Shown: positions 18,243 to 28,822, counted from the stretch's first letter. The stretch: DNA of 64,000 nucleotides from Maribacter thermophilus (GCF_001020565.1 NZ_LDAS01000001.1:2876520-2940519), one strand, 5' to 3'. A program made the numbers and translations. Notes: generated by a model not told the origin, from the sequence alone.

Positions 18243-21089
18243 ATGAGATCCTTTTACCTTTTTGTTTTATTCGGCATAAGCGTGCTTTCTGCACAGGTAC
18301 AACCTAGCAACGCAAAAGAAGTCATCAAATCGCTTTCCTCTAAAGCCTTATTAGAGCAACAGTCCATCGTAAAAAATATTAACCTGCAAAATATTGGGCC
18401 TTCCATTATGAGCGGTCGGGTTGTAGATTTGGCCGTAAATGACGAAAACCCTACCGAATTCTATGTAGCGTACGCAACCGGTGGCTTGTGGTACACCAAC
18501 AATAATGGCACCACCTTTATACCCATAATGGATAGTGCCCAAACACAAAATATTGGCGACATTGCTGTACATTGGAAATCTGGAACCATTTATGTCGGTA
18601 CGGGAGAAAACAACGCCTCTCGCTCCACTTATGCCGGTATTGGTATTTTAAAATCTACGGACAACGGAAAAAGTTGGGAAAATGTAGGCCTGACAGATTC
18701 ACATCATATAGGCCGTATTGTTATTAATCCGAACAATCCCGATGAAGTTGTAGTTGGGATAATAGGCCATTTGTACTCCACTAATAAAGAGAGAGGTATA
18801 TACAAAACTACAGACGGTGGAAAAACATGGAAAAACACCCTTTTTATAAGTGAGGACACTGGTATAATAGATGTAGCACATGCTCCTGAAAATTATAACA
18901 TCATGTATGCCGCCGCTTGGCAAAAAGATAGAAAAGCGTGGGATTTTATAGGCAATGGCAACCTTTCGGGTATTTATAAAAGTACCGATGGAGGAGATAC
19001 CTGGACAAAAATATCAACCCCCCAAAGTGGTTTTCCAACAGGAGATGGAGTCGGAAGAATAGGCTTGGCCGTTTTTGACGAAAATACAGTGTATGCCGTT
19101 CATGACAACCAATTTAGAAGACCTGGAACAAAAGGTGCGAACAAAAAAAATAAAGGCCTTACCAAAGAAGATTTTAAGACCATGTCTCCAAAAGACTTTC
19201 TTAAACTCTCTGACGAAGAGCTCAACACCTTTCTAAAGACCAACAATTTTCAAGAAAAATACCGGGCAAAAAATGTAAAACATATGGTTAGCAATGGGGC
19301 CATAAAACCAATGGACCTGGCAGCATATTTAGAAAATGCCAACTCACAGTTGTTCGACACACCCGTTATAGGTGCAGAGGTTTACAGAAGTGATAACGGA
19401 GGAAAAACATGGAGCAAACAGAACGAGGATTATATAGACGGACTTTTCTATAGTTATGGTTATTATTTCGCACAGATCAACGTAGACCCGAGCAATAAGA
19501 ACAAGATTTACCTCGGAGGGGTACCTATTATAAAATCTGATGACGGGGGAAAAACCTATACCTCTATACATGGGGAAAATGTACATGATGACCACCATGC
19601 CCTCTGGGTAAACCCCAAGAAGCCCGGTCACCTCATCAATGGAAATGACGGAGGCCTTAATATATCGTACGACGATGGCCAAAGCTGGACCAAGAACAAC
19701 TACCCCACCGTAGGGCAATTTTACGCCATCAACGTAGACAACGAGGAACCATACAATGTGTATGGCGGACTGCAGGACAACGGTGTTTGGAAAGGGCCAC
19801 ATAACGCCGAAGAAAATAGCAAATGGCATCAAACAGGTGATTACCCTTGGAAATCGATTTTAGGTGGTGATGGTATGCAGGTACAGATAGATTCGAGAAA
19901 CTCCAATATTGTATACACTGGATTTCAATTTGGAAATTATTTTAGGATAGACCTCGCCAACAAAACAAGAAAATACATACAACCCAAACACGAACTAGGA
20001 GAAACACCTTACCGTTTTAACTGGCAAACACCTATATTGCTTTCACCACACAATCAAGACATTCTTTACTTGGGAGGCAATAAATTGCACCGTTCATTAA
20101 ACCAAGGTGATACATGGGAAACCATTTCCCCAGATTTGACCCAAGGCGGAAAAAAAGGCAATGTGGCCTATGGTACTTTAACCACTATTTCCGAATCTCC
20201 ATTAAAATTTGGATTGTTATATACAGGAAGCGATGACGGCTTGGTGCAAATAAGTAAAAACGGGGGAAATAGCTGGCGTGTAATCTCAAACTCTTTCCCA
20301 AAAGATTTATGGGTAACCCGTGTTGCTGCTTCTAAACATAAGAAAGAAAGGGTGTATGTAACCTTGAACGGCTATCGATGGGACGATTTTAGTTCTTACA
20401 TTTATGTAAGCGAAGATTACGGAGAATCGTGGAAATCCATTGCCAATAACATACCTGCATCTCCGGTAAACGTACTATTGGAAGACCCTGAAAACGAAAA
20501 CCTTCTTTTTGTAGGTACCGATAACGGCCTTTATGTATCTTTTAACCAAGGAGCTTCTTGGGAAGTATTTCAAAATGGAATGCCGAACGTGGCCATCCAC
20601 GACCTTGTAATTCAACCAAAGGCCAAACACTTATTGGCGGGCACCCACGGGCGCAGTATTTACAAGGCGGACATTGCCCCACTACAAAAAATGACCCCTG
20701 AAAACCTGAACGATAAATTGCGTGTGTTCGATCTAGAAAACATAAAACATTCCAAAAGATGGGGAAATGCAAGAAGCTCATGGTCAAAACCCAGAACACC
20801 AGGTCTTGATATTGTCTTTTTCGCTTCAAAATCGGGTTCTTTTACAGCAACCATCAAGAGTGAAGATGGTATCGAGGTAAGCAAAACAACCCTTGACGGT
20901 GACAAAGGTTTCAATATCTTATCATTCGACGTAGCCTTTTCAAAGACCGGTAAAAACAATTACCAAACAAAGCACAAAACCCCATTGGTTGCGTCAAAAG
21001 ACGGGAAGACCTATTTACCAAAAGGCACTTATACCGTTGAAATATCGGGCAATGGAAAAACTGAAACCAAAACGTTCAAAATAGAGTAA
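18243..21089 (+). CDS. Exported BNR/VPS10 (sortilin-like) beta-propeller protein
   Basis: A 948-residue secreted protein with a short signal peptide (1-18, ending in LSAQ). It carries about ten Asp-box motifs (S-x-D-x-G-x-x-W), for example STDNGKSW, TTDGGKTW, STDGGDTW, SDNGGKTW, SLNQGDTW and SEDYGESW, spread over residues about 130-790; these mark VPS10/sortilin-type propellers. An Ig-like C-terminal domain (about 800-948) closes the chain. Annotators often call this family 'glycosyl hydrolase', but no catalytic site is recognisable; ligand binding is as likely. The gene follows two secreted peptidases. Confidence 0.85.
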   Translation: MRSFYLFVLFGISVLSAQVQPSNAKEVIKSLSSKALLEQQSIVKNINLQNIGPSIMSGRVVDLAVNDENPTEFYVAYATGGLWYTNNNGTTFIPIMDSAQTQNIGDIAVHWKSGTIYVGTGENNASRSTYAGIGILKSTDNGKSWENVGLTDSHHIGRIVINPNNPDEVVVGIIGHLYSTNKERGIYKTTDGGKTWKNTLFISEDTGIIDVAHAPENYNIMYAAAWQKDRKAWDFIGNGNLSGIYKSTDGGDTWTKISTPQSGFPTGDGVGRIGLAVFDENTVYAVHDNQFRRPGTKGANKKNKGLTKEDFKTMSPKDFLKLSDEELNTFLKTNNFQEKYRAKNVKHMVSNGAIKPMDLAAYLENANSQLFDTPVIGAEVYRSDNGGKTWSKQNEDYIDGLFYSYGYYFAQINVDPSNKNKIYLGGVPIIKSDDGGKTYTSIHGENVHDDHHALWVNPKKPGHLINGNDGGLNISYDDGQSWTKNNYPTVGQFYAINVDNEEPYNVYGGLQDNGVWKGPHNAEENSKWHQTGDYPWKSILGGDGMQVQIDSRNSNIVYTGFQFGNYFRIDLANKTRKYIQPKHELGETPYRFNWQTPILLSPHNQDILYLGGNKLHRSLNQGDTWETISPDLTQGGKKGNVAYGTLTTISESPLKFGLLYTGSDDGLVQISKNGGNSWRVISNSFPKDLWVTRVAASKHKKERVYVTLNGYRWDDFSSYIYVSEDYGESWKSIANNIPASPVNVLLEDPENENLLFVGTDNGLYVSFNQGASWEVFQNGMPNVAIHDLVIQPKAKHLLAGTHGRSIYKADIAPLQKMTPENLNDKLRVFDLENIKHSKRWGNARSSWSKPRTPGLDIVFFASKSGSFTATIKSEDGIEVSKTTLDGDKGFNILSFDVAFSKTGKNNYQTKHKTPLVASKDGKTYLPKGTYTVEISGNGKTETKTFKIE

Positions 21090-21131
21090 GTTCTATGATG
21101 CGTTTTTATTTTACTTGACAAATAGATAGTT

Positions 21132-21521
21132 ATGGAACTTACTTTAGGAATACCTGCCTTGCTTTTCCCTGCCATTTCATTGACCATGTTGGCTTACAAT
21201 GCACGTTATTTGGCAATAGCTGCCCTAATTCGCCAATTAAACCAAAAATATGAAGAAACAGGGTCCAAATCGGTAGGTCTTCAAGTAAAAAAATTGCGAA
21301 AGCGCCTTACGATCATAAAAAACATGCAGGCCACTGCTATTTTCAGTTTTTTATTGGCCGTTATAACCATGTCGCTAATCTATATAGAACTTCGTTTTTG
21401 GGCCAATATGGTTTTCGGGGTAAGCCTTCTTGCCTTAATGATTTCGTTAATATTATCGTTTATAGAAGTACAATTATCTACAAAGGCTCTTGAAATTCAA
21501 CTGAAGAATATGGAAAACTGA
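21132..21521 (+). CDS. DUF2721 membrane protein
   Basis: A 129-residue protein with three hydrophobic helices (about 5-30, 68-90, 92-112) and a basic loop after the first helix. The sequence (ALLFPAISLTMLAYNARYL) matches DUF2721, whose function is unknown. It lies 42 bases after the propeller gene on the same strand, so co-transcription is possible. Confidence 0.85.
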   Translation: MELTLGIPALLFPAISLTMLAYNARYLAIAALIRQLNQKYEETGSKSVGLQVKKLRKRLTIIKNMQATAIFSFLLAVITMSLIYIELRFWANMVFGVSLLALMISLILSFIEVQLSTKALEIQLKNMEN

Positions 21522-21833
21522 CCCGAACACGGTAGCTTCGGAATTATTCTTAATGCTATATTACCTTCCTGTTTATAGGTCTAAAAAGTAATTTTGAACT
21601 TAACGGAAACTTATTCGTCTTACGTTCTCAATCCCTTTGTATTTTATAATTTTTCTTTCTAAAAGAAACTAAATTCTAAGGCCTAAGACATACGGCAGTA
21701 TCCAATTTTTTAGAACAAACCGTGAACCTCCTTCTTTACATCCTTAAAATGGGTCTAAATAAGAGTACTAAACCCCTAAAAACTTGTTAATAACTGGCCC
21801 GTGCTTTAAATTCGCATATAAAATTAACAACTA
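21522..21833. other. Intergenic stretch before sdhC
   Basis: This 312-base gap holds no credible gene. It contains an AT-rich hairpin TTTCTTT-CTA-AAAGAAA (21652-21668) and the sdh promoter. No terminator for the upstream gene is clear. Confidence 0.5.
21784..21814 (+). promoter_or_regulatory. Probable sdhCAB promoter
   Basis: TTG (21784-21786), a 20-base spacer and TAAATTCG (21807-21814) fit TTG-N17-23-TANNTTTG with one mismatch; sdhC starts 19 bases later. Confidence 0.55.
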
Positions 21834-22511
21834 ATGAGCGGATTTTTTAAATCTTCAATTGGCAGAAAATATGCGATGGCCCTCTCTGCCTTTTTTCTAA
21901 TGATTTTTCTTCTTCAGCATTTTGCCATTAACTTTTTATCAGTATTCAGTCCGGAGGCCTTCAACGAAACCTCACATTTCATGGGTACTTTTTGGGCGGT
22001 ACAATATCTTTTACAACCAGTTCTGATATTTGGTGTAATCTACCATTTTGTTATGGGTTTTATTCTTGAGGCAAGAAACAGAGGAGCAAGAGTAAGCAAG
22101 TATGCCAAAAACAACGGTGGTGCCAATTCATCTTGGATGAGCAGAAACATGATTTACAGTGGTCTTGCGATATTGGCTTTCTTGGTATTGCATTTTATTG
22201 ATTTCTGGATTCCAGAAATCAACACCAAATATATTCAAGGAGACATGACCGGTCTATTGGCCGATGGAGAAGGTTACCGATACTACGAAGAGCTTACCCA
22301 TAAATTTGTAAGTCCGTTACGTGTAGGGGCCTACGTAGTTGCCTTTATATTTTTGTCATTGCACCTAATGCATGGTTTTAGTTCTGCATTTCAATCAGTA
22401 GGGGCAACGTCTATGAGAAAGAAAAAGCTACAAACTTTTGGTAAGGCATATGCGATTATAATACCGTTAGGATTTATAATCATTGCCCTTTATCATCATT
22501 TTAATCATTAA
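21834..22511 (+). CDS. sdhC: Succinate dehydrogenase cytochrome b subunit
   Basis: A 225-residue five-helix membrane anchor of the type B (SdhC/FrdC) succinate:quinone oxidoreductase, which binds heme and menaquinone. The start KSSIGRKYAMALSAFFLMIFLLQH and the late LSLHLMHGFSSAFQS, with conserved His residues, match Bacteroidota SdhC. A single fused anchor explains the absence of sdhD. It is the first gene of sdhCAB, 12 bases before sdhA. Confidence 0.95.
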   Translation: MSGFFKSSIGRKYAMALSAFFLMIFLLQHFAINFLSVFSPEAFNETSHFMGTFWAVQYLLQPVLIFGVIYHFVMGFILEARNRGARVSKYAKNNGGANSSWMSRNMIYSGLAILAFLVLHFIDFWIPEINTKYIQGDMTGLLADGEGYRYYEELTHKFVSPLRVGAYVVAFIFLSLHLMHGFSSAFQSVGATSMRKKKLQTFGKAYAIIIPLGFIIIALYHHFNH

Positions 22512-22523
22512 TACCATTTACTT

Positions 22524-24539
22524 ATGTCTGTATTAGACTCAAAAGTACCTAAGGGTCCGTTGAAAACAAAGTGGACCGATTATAAGGATCATATTAATTT
22601 AGTAAACCCGGCCAATAAACGTAACATCGACATTATTGTCGTTGGAACTGGTTTGGCAGGTGGATCTGCGGCCGCTACATTGGCAGAATTAGGTTATAAC
22701 GTAAAAACCTTCTGCTATCAAGATTCTCCACGTAGGGCCCACTCCATTGCTGCCCAAGGTGGTATCAATGCAGCTAAAAACTATCAAGGTGATGGCGACT
22801 CGGTATATCGTCTATTCTACGACACTGTAAAAGGTGGTGATTATCGTTCTAGAGAAGCAAACGTATATAGATTGGCGGAAGTATCCGCTAATATAATCGA
22901 CCAATGTGTTGCACAAGGGGTTCCTTTTGCACGTGATTATGGCGGATTATTGGACAACCGTTCTTTTGGAGGGGTACTTGTATCCAGAACCTTTTATGCA
23001 AAAGGACAGACAGGCCAACAATTGTTATTGGGTGCCTATTCTGCAATGAACCGACAAATTGCGAGGGGTAAGATCGTTCCTTACAACCGCCATGAAATGC
23101 TAGATGTGGTTAAAGTGGACGGTAAAGCTCGCGGAATTATTGCCAGGAACTTGGTAACGGGAGAACTGGAAAGACATTCTGCACATGCTGTTGTAATTGC
23201 TTCCGGTGGTTACGGAAACCTTTATTTCCTATCTACCAATGCCATGGGGTCAAATGCAACCGCCGCATGGAAAATTCACAAAAAGGGAGCATTTTTTGCC
23301 AACCCTTGTTATACACAAATACACCCAACATGTATTCCTCGTTCAGGAGATTATCAGTCTAAATTAACACTGATGTCAGAATCTTTACGTAACGATGGAC
23401 GTATTTGGGTTCCTAAAAATATTGAAGACGTAAAAGCTATTCGTGAAGGCCGTAAAAAACCTACCGATTTAAGCGAAGACGAAAGAGATTATTACTTGGA
23501 ACGTCGTTACCCTGCGTTCGGTAACTTGGTTCCACGAGATGTTGCCTCAAGGGCAGCAAAAGAAAGATGTGATGCCGGTTATGGTGTAAATGCCACTGGC
23601 GAGGCGGTATACTTAGATTTTGCCTCTGCGATAGAACGTTATGGTAAAGAGCAGGCAAAAATCCATAATATCCAAAATCCATCAGCAGCAAAAATCTATG
23701 AATTAGGAAAAGCGATCATAGAGGCCAAGTACGGTAACCTATTTCAGATGTACGAGAAAATAGTTGATGAGAATCCGTACGAAACACCTATGATGATATA
23801 CCCTGCGGTACACTATACCATGGGAGGTATTTGGGTAGATTACAACTTAATGACGACCATTCCTGGTTGCTATGCTATCGGTGAGGCCAACTTCTCTGAT
23901 CATGGTGCCAACAGATTGGGAGCTTCGGCCCTAATGCAAGGTTTGGCGGATGGTTATTTTGTACTGCCTTATACCATAGGGGATTATTTATCCAACGAAA
24001 TTAGAACGGGTAAAATTCCGACCGATACCCCAGAATTTGACGAAGCAGAAAAATCGGTACAAGATAAAATCGATTTCTTTATTTCTAACAACGGAAAGCA
24101 CTCTGTTGACTACTACCACAAAAAACTAGGTAAGATCATGTGGGACAAGTGTGGTATGTCTAGAAATGAGAAAGGATTAAAAGAGGCCGCATCTGAAATT
24201 AGGGAGTTACGTGAAGATTTTTATAAAAACGTAAGTGTTCCTGGTTCTGCCAACGAACTTAACAGCGAGCTGGAAAAAGCGGGTCGTGTAGCCGATTTCT
24301 TGGAGTTGGGCGAATTGTTCGCGAAAGATGCCCTCTTAAGAGAAGAATCTTGCGGTGGTCACTTTAGGGAGGAATCAGTAGAACTTGAAGGTGAGCAAAA
24401 AGGAGAAGCGAAAAGGAACGATGCGGAATTTGCATATGTAGCGGCATGGGAGTATAAAGGAGACCCTTCCGAAGCTGTTTTACATAAAGAACAATTAGAG
24501 TTCAATGAAATAGAATTAAAACAAAGAAGTTACAAGTAG
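22524..24539 (+). CDS. sdhA: Succinate dehydrogenase/fumarate reductase flavoprotein subunit
   Basis: A 671-residue FAD protein oxidising succinate to fumarate (TCA cycle, complex II). The dinucleotide motif [11 protein letters not shown] starts at residue 40; H73 in [10 protein letters not shown] is the covalent flavin site; the substrate region HPTCIP and the [15 protein letters not shown] motif are present. The length is typical for the type B enzyme. Confidence 0.97.
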   Translation: MSVLDSKVPKGPLKTKWTDYKDHINLVNPANKRNIDIIVVGTGLAGGSAAATLAELGYNVKTFCYQDSPRRAHSIAAQGGINAAKNYQGDGDSVYRLFYDTVKGGDYRSREANVYRLAEVSANIIDQCVAQGVPFARDYGGLLDNRSFGGVLVSRTFYAKGQTGQQLLLGAYSAMNRQIARGKIVPYNRHEMLDVVKVDGKARGIIARNLVTGELERHSAHAVVIASGGYGNLYFLSTNAMGSNATAAWKIHKKGAFFANPCYTQIHPTCIPRSGDYQSKLTLMSESLRNDGRIWVPKNIEDVKAIREGRKKPTDLSEDERDYYLERRYPAFGNLVPRDVASRAAKERCDAGYGVNATGEAVYLDFASAIERYGKEQAKIHNIQNPSAAKIYELGKAIIEAKYGNLFQMYEKIVDENPYETPMMIYPAVHYTMGGIWVDYNLMTTIPGCYAIGEANFSDHGANRLGASALMQGLADGYFVLPYTIGDYLSNEIRTGKIPTDTPEFDEAEKSVQDKIDFFISNNGKHSVDYYHKKLGKIMWDKCGMSRNEKGLKEAASEIRELREDFYKNVSVPGSANELNSELEKAGRVADFLELGELFAKDALLREESCGGHFREESVELEGEQKGEAKRNDAEFAYVAAWEYKGDPSEAVLHKEQLEFNEIELKQRSYK

Positions 24540-24604
24540 TTGATGGTTTGTTCAAAATGATTGGGGCAATCCACTTGAACAACTAGCAACCAAAACGAAA
24601 AAAT

Positions 24605-25351
24605 ATGAATCTGACGTTAAAAATTTGGAGGCAAAAAGGACCAAAAGATAAAGGTTCAATGGTCGATTATAAAGTAACGGATATATCCGAACACATGTCC
24701 TTTTTGGAAATGATGGATGTTTTAAACGAACAACTGATCAACAAAGGGGAAGAACCGGTTGCTTTTGACCACGATTGCCGTGAGGGAATATGTGGTATGT
24801 GTTCCATGTACATCAACGGAGAGGCCCACGGACCTGATAGGGGCGTTACCACCTGCCAATTACACATGCGTATGTTCAAAGATGGTGATACCATAACCAT
24901 AGAGCCATTTAGAGCAAAGGCATTTCCTGTAATTAAGGATTTGGTGGTAGACAGAAGTTCATTTGACCGCATACAACATGCCGGTGGTTATATTTCTGTA
25001 AATACCTCCGGTAATACGCAAGACGCCAATGCCATTCCTATTTCAAAATATGCTGCGGATGAGGCTATGGATGCCGCAACCTGCATAGGTTGTGGAGCTT
25101 GTGTGGCCAGTTGTAAAAATGCCTCTGCCATGTTGTTCGTAGGTGCCAAGGTTTCACAATATGCCCTACTTCCACAAGGTCGTATAGAAGCTGTAGACCG
25201 CGTTAAGAACATGGTAGCACAAATGGATTTGGAAGGTTTTGGTAACTGTACCAATACCGGTGCATGTGAAATAGAGTGCCCTAAAGGAATATCTCTTGAG
25301 AACATCGCCCGTATGAACCGCGAATATCTATCGGCCCATATTAAAGATTAA
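24605..25351 (+). CDS. sdhB: Succinate dehydrogenase iron-sulfur subunit
   Basis: A 248-residue subunit with three clusters: the [2Fe-2S] motif [19 protein letters not shown] plus a distal Cys, the [4Fe-4S] motif [11 protein letters not shown], and the [3Fe-4S]-type C-terminal group [12 protein letters not shown]. It conducts electrons from SdhA to quinone. It is 65 bases after sdhA and is followed by a hairpin terminator. Confidence 0.97.
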   Translation: MNLTLKIWRQKGPKDKGSMVDYKVTDISEHMSFLEMMDVLNEQLINKGEEPVAFDHDCREGICGMCSMYINGEAHGPDRGVTTCQLHMRMFKDGDTITIEPFRAKAFPVIKDLVVDRSSFDRIQHAGGYISVNTSGNTQDANAIPISKYAADEAMDAATCIGCGACVASCKNASAMLFVGAKVSQYALLPQGRIEAVDRVKNMVAQMDLEGFGNCTNTGACEIECPKGISLENIARMNREYLSAHIKD

Positions 25352-25373
25352 AATATTACATCATAAAATTTTC

Positions 25374-25405
25374 AAAATCCCATTCCGAAAGGTGTGGGAT
25401 TTTTT
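25374..25405 (+). terminator. Rho-independent terminator after sdhB
   Basis: AATCCCA...TGGGATT arms are closed through TTCC/GGTG and a GAAA tetraloop and followed by a T6 run. It ends the sdhCAB transcript 25 bases past the sdhB stop. Confidence 0.8.
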
Positions 25406-25416
25406 AATTTAGGGAG

Positions 25417-25890
25417 ATGCCCAAAGAATATCCAGAAGAACGTATTATAGTTCCACGTTTTAACGAGGAATCGGGTTTTTACACCACGCCACAACGTTCT
25501 AAGATAATGAGCAAGATTCGAGGAAAGAACACAAAACCGGAAATGGCTTTTAGAAAAGCTTTGTTCGCCGCCGGATACAGATATAGAGTTGACTACAAAA
25601 AACTCATTGGCAAGCCCGATATTGCCTTAAACAAGTACAAAACCGTCATCTTTATTGATGGGGAATATTGGCATGGTCACAATTGGGAGGAAAGAAAACC
25701 CAAAATTAAAACCAACCGTGAATTTTGGATAGCCAAGATAGAACGCAATATGCAACGCGACCAAGAAGTAAACGCCAAATTAAAAGAAATGGGATACACC
25801 ATTTTCAGGTTTTGGGAAAGTGAAATCAAAAAAGACCTCGATAGATGTCTTCAAGAAGTTATAGATCATTTAAGACCCAAAGAAACATGA
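25417..25890 (+). CDS. Vsr-like very short patch repair endonuclease (orphan)
   Basis: A 157-residue Vsr-family nuclease, which in E. coli nicks 5' of T:G mismatches at Dcm sites. The family start TTPQRSKIMSKIRGKNTKPE is at residues 23-42, the catalytic Asp is probably D68 in GKPDIAL, and GEYWHGHNW (82-90) matches the conserved GCFWHGH-C block. The cysteines that bind structural zinc in E. coli Vsr appear to be replaced (E83, W90). No cytosine methylase gene is adjacent. It lies after the sdh terminator, so it needs its own promoter. Confidence 0.85.
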   Translation: MPKEYPEERIIVPRFNEESGFYTTPQRSKIMSKIRGKNTKPEMAFRKALFAAGYRYRVDYKKLIGKPDIALNKYKTVIFIDGEYWHGHNWEERKPKIKTNREFWIAKIERNMQRDQEVNAKLKEMGYTIFRFWESEIKKDLDRCLQEVIDHLRPKET

Positions 25891-25983
25891 ATGCGTTAAT
25901 GGCCTACAAGGCCTAAATAAAAGATCATACTGGAGCAACCAAACTAGACCGGTCAAAGACCATAAATCTCTATCTTTATACCA

Positions 25984-27138
25984 ATGAGCACCACGGTTCC
26001 AATTATCTCAAAACTACCCGATGTAAAAACTACTATTTTTACTACCGTCGGTAATCTGGCAAGAACATATAACGCTATAGATCTATCGCAGGGATTTCCA
26101 AATTTCGAACCTGACCCAAAGTTGATATCCCTTGCTTCAAAAGCAATGTTAGAAGGGCACAACCAATATGCCCCCATGCAAGGGTACCACGGATTAAGGG
26201 AGGCCATTTCTAAAAAGATCCTAAAACAACACAACCATCTTTACGATGTAGAAAAAGAGATAACCGTTACCACTGGCGCAACACAAGCCATTTTTACCGC
26301 AATTACCGCCTTTATACGACCAGGAGATGAAGTAATTGTAATAAAACCGGCCTATGACTGTTACGAGCCAGCAATAACGGTAAACGGCGGTATTATCGTG
26401 CCATTACAACTTAGCAAAAATGGTTACATGATAGATTGGGATGTTTTTAAGCAAAAAATAACCCAAAGGACGAAAATGGTGATCATAAATACGCCCCATA
26501 ACCCTAGTGGACGCATCTTCACCAAAAAAGACATGTTGACCCTACAGAAAATTCTAAAACCCACCAACATTATTTTATTGAGCGACGAGGTATACGAACA
26601 CATCGTATTTGATGGCCAACAACATGAAAGTGCCTCTAGATTCGATGACCTGGTACAACGCAGCATCGTTTGTGCTTCTTTTGGCAAAACATTTCATGTA
26701 ACTGGATGGAAAATCGGATACTGTGCCGCACCGGCCAAATTGATGCAAGAATTTAGAAAAACCCACCAATTTGCAGTCTTTTGTGTAGACCATCCTAAAC
26801 AAAGAGCCCTATCTACCTATCTTAACAGTGAAGAAAACTATCTGGCGATAAACGATTTTTATGAGCAAAAACGCAATTATTTCTTGAAAGGCCTGTCCGG
26901 AACCAACTTTAAGTTTAAACCTGCCGAAGGAACCTATTTTCAATTATTGGACTACTCAGATATAACGGATGAAAATGACGAAGATTTCGCCAAAAGATTA
27001 ATTACCGAACATGGGGTGGCATGCATACCCATTTCATCGTTTAATAAAAATCATAGAGACGATAAAATGCTCAGGTTCTGTTTTGCAAAAAAGAAAGAAA
27101 CCCTTTCAAAAGCGCTAGAAATACTTTCTAAATTTTAG
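25984..27138 (+). CDS. PLP-dependent aminotransferase, methionine aminotransferase-like
   Basis: A 384-residue fold-type I class I/II aminotransferase. The start DLSQGFPNFEPDP, the TTGATQAIF block, NTPHNPSGRIF and the PLP lysine in SFGKTFHVTGWKIGY are visible. The sequence is closest in feel to the YbdL-type methionine (2-oxo acid) aminotransferases, used in methionine salvage, but substrate is inferred. It overlaps the convergent beta-lactamase-like gene by four bases. Confidence 0.87.
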   Translation: MSTTVPIISKLPDVKTTIFTTVGNLARTYNAIDLSQGFPNFEPDPKLISLASKAMLEGHNQYAPMQGYHGLREAISKKILKQHNHLYDVEKEITVTTGATQAIFTAITAFIRPGDEVIVIKPAYDCYEPAITVNGGIIVPLQLSKNGYMIDWDVFKQKITQRTKMVIINTPHNPSGRIFTKKDMLTLQKILKPTNIILLSDEVYEHIVFDGQQHESASRFDDLVQRSIVCASFGKTFHVTGWKIGYCAAPAKLMQEFRKTHQFAVFCVDHPKQRALSTYLNSEENYLAINDFYEQKRNYFLKGLSGTNFKFKPAEGTYFQLLDYSDITDENDEDFAKRLITEHGVACIPISSFNKNHRDDKMLRFCFAKKKETLSKALEILSKF

Positions 27139-28286
27139 GGTAGTGCAGCGGTAACCTTACCCATAAATTCACCGATCTTATTAGGTTCTAACCATCGTGT
27201 GACCACTACCAAATCATTTTTTCTGTCTATGACAATAAAGTTGCCACCAAAACCTGCTGCGTAATAAACATCTTCCGATATTCCTTCCCAATGTCTATCT
27301 CCCTTTTTGTTCAACCACCACATATAACCATAATTAACGTTGGGCTCCGATGGTTCAATCGCCATTTGTATCCATTTGTCACTAAGTAACCTCTGACCCT
27401 TCCATTTTCCATTATTCAAGAACAACAGACCAAACCGTGCCATATCCTCGGTATTGATAAACATACCGGCCCCGGAATGTCCCCCACCTGTAACCGACTT
27501 CATTTTTATACCATCTATAACCGTCCATGCATGATCATACCCATACCATCTCCAAGTGGTACTCGCCCCAATCTTATCCATTAAATTTTCTTTTAAAACC
27601 TGGGGCAATGGTTTCCTCCATACATGGGTCAAAGCGTAAGCCAAAACGTTTACCCTAACATCGTTATATTCCATTACAGAACCCGGCTTATTCGGTGTTG
27701 CAAATTTCCAATCGTCTATAGTACCCGTACTTGGTGGCCTATCGGCCCAATCTTTTCCACCCCAAAGCTCACCCGACCATGCAGAATTTTGTTGTAGCAA
27801 ATGCTTCCAAGTAATTTCAGAGTTATGGGTACCTTCAAAAGTACCATCCCATACATAATCTGCCACCTTATCTGCGGTACTTGCAATCAACTCTTTGTCA
27901 AAAGCCAGCCCAGCAGTTGTGCTCAAGAAACTTTTCGTAACACTAAAGGTCATATCTACCCTTTTGGTATCGCCCCAGCTGGCAACAACATATCCATTCT
28001 TAAGAATCATACCTGCCGGGCCACCCCTTTTCTTGGTAGGTCCCAATATTTTATGATAAGGTTCTTTTTCAAATCCTTTTAATATGGCAATACGCAAATC
28101 TCGTGAACCTGAATATTCGTTGTTCATGGCAAAATCTACCGCCTCGTCCAGCTTTTTACCGTTCACCTTAAAATTTTCGGGATCTTTTTGTTCCCAATCC
28201 GCATTGCGTTCAGGGAAATAATAATCCTGTGCACTAATCGTAAAACACGACAAGAGCAAAAGGGCAATTACAATTCTAGGTATCAT
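27135..28286 (-). CDS. Serine beta-lactamase-like hydrolase, exported
   Basis: A 383-residue protein of the class C beta-lactamase/esterase superfamily. I take the ATG at 28286 as the start, because it gives a clean signal peptide (MIPRIVIALLLLSCFTISAQ) and avoids overlap with the upstream gene; the frame itself stays open to 28331. The nucleophile motif is SVTK (S115, K118); a Tyr motif (MEYNDVRVN) and an HSG triad replacing KTG are seen. Likely an esterase or peptidase rather than a resistance enzyme. Confidence 0.87.
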   Translation of the reverse strand: MIPRIVIALLLLSCFTISAQDYYFPERNADWEQKDPENFKVNGKKLDEAVDFAMNNEYSGSRDLRIAILKGFEKEPYHKILGPTKKRGGPAGMILKNGYVVASWGDTKRVDMTFSVTKSFLSTTAGLAFDKELIASTADKVADYVWDGTFEGTHNSEITWKHLLQQNSAWSGELWGGKDWADRPPSTGTIDDWKFATPNKPGSVMEYNDVRVNVLAYALTHVWRKPLPQVLKENLMDKIGASTTWRWYGYDHAWTVIDGIKMKSVTGGGHSGAGMFINTEDMARFGLLFLNNGKWKGQRLLSDKWIQMAIEPSEPNVNYGYMWWLNKKGDRHWEGISEDVYYAAGFGGNFIVIDRKNDLVVVTRWLEPNKIGEFMGKVTAALP

Positions 28287-28306
28287 ACATTTTATTTTTC
28301 TGATTA

Positions 28307-28822
28307 CTAAAGGTCCGAACGCATTAGCCAATCGGTCTGTTTATCGTTCCCAATATAATAAGGGTGCGTTCCGAACTGATAGAATTGTTGGCGTTCGTAA
28401 AATTTTATGGCCCTTTGGTTCTTTTCCCAGACCCCAAGCCATAAAAACGATTTTCCTAAGTCTTTGGCCATCTTCTTGGCCTTTTCAACGATTATTTCTC
28501 CCAATCCCCTGCCTTGAAAATTACGTAAGACATAAATACGTTCCAGCTCCATACTTTCGGGAAGTTTAATATCTGTTTGCGCATTATTGGTATTCAACTT
28601 AAAATACCCTACCAACTCCCCATTGCCATACACAAAATAAAACGCCGTTTCTGCATTGTTTAATTCCGTATACAATCGTGGCCTTGAAAAGGCATGGGCT
28701 ATATATGCATCAAAATCATCCGGATTATTTTGATCCTTGAATGCAGTTATAAAGGTAGCTTTAGAAACCTCTACCAAAGTATCTAAATGTTCCTCTCCAC
28801 ATTTCTGGAAATTGATTTCCAT
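28307..28822 (-). CDS. GNAT family N-acetyltransferase
   Basis: A 171-residue acetyl-CoA-dependent acyltransferase. The CoA-binding motif is LERIYVLRNFQGRGLGEIIVEKA, and a WLGVWEKNQRAIKFYER block follows, as in GNAT proteins. I chose the ATG at 28822 (MEINFQKCGEE); an in-frame start at 28867 would add 15 residues of little character. The substrate is unknown. It lies 65 bases downstream of the S9 peptidase gene on the same strand. Confidence 0.88.
   Translation of the reverse strand: MEINFQKCGEEHLDTLVEVSKATFITAFKDQNNPDDFDAYIAHAFSRPRLYTELNNAETAFYFVYGNGELVGYFKLNTNNAQTDIKLPESMELERIYVLRNFQGRGLGEIIVEKAKKMAKDLGKSFLWLGVWEKNQRAIKFYERQQFYQFGTHPYYIGNDKQTDWLMRSDL

Noticed and set aside
25417-25890. Part of a restriction-modification island
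   Set aside because: No methylase, restriction enzyme or mobility gene is adjacent, and the base composition does not visibly change.
28287-28331. Longer start of the beta-lactamase-like gene
   Set aside because: It overlaps the GNAT gene and hides a perfect signal peptide that starts at 28286.
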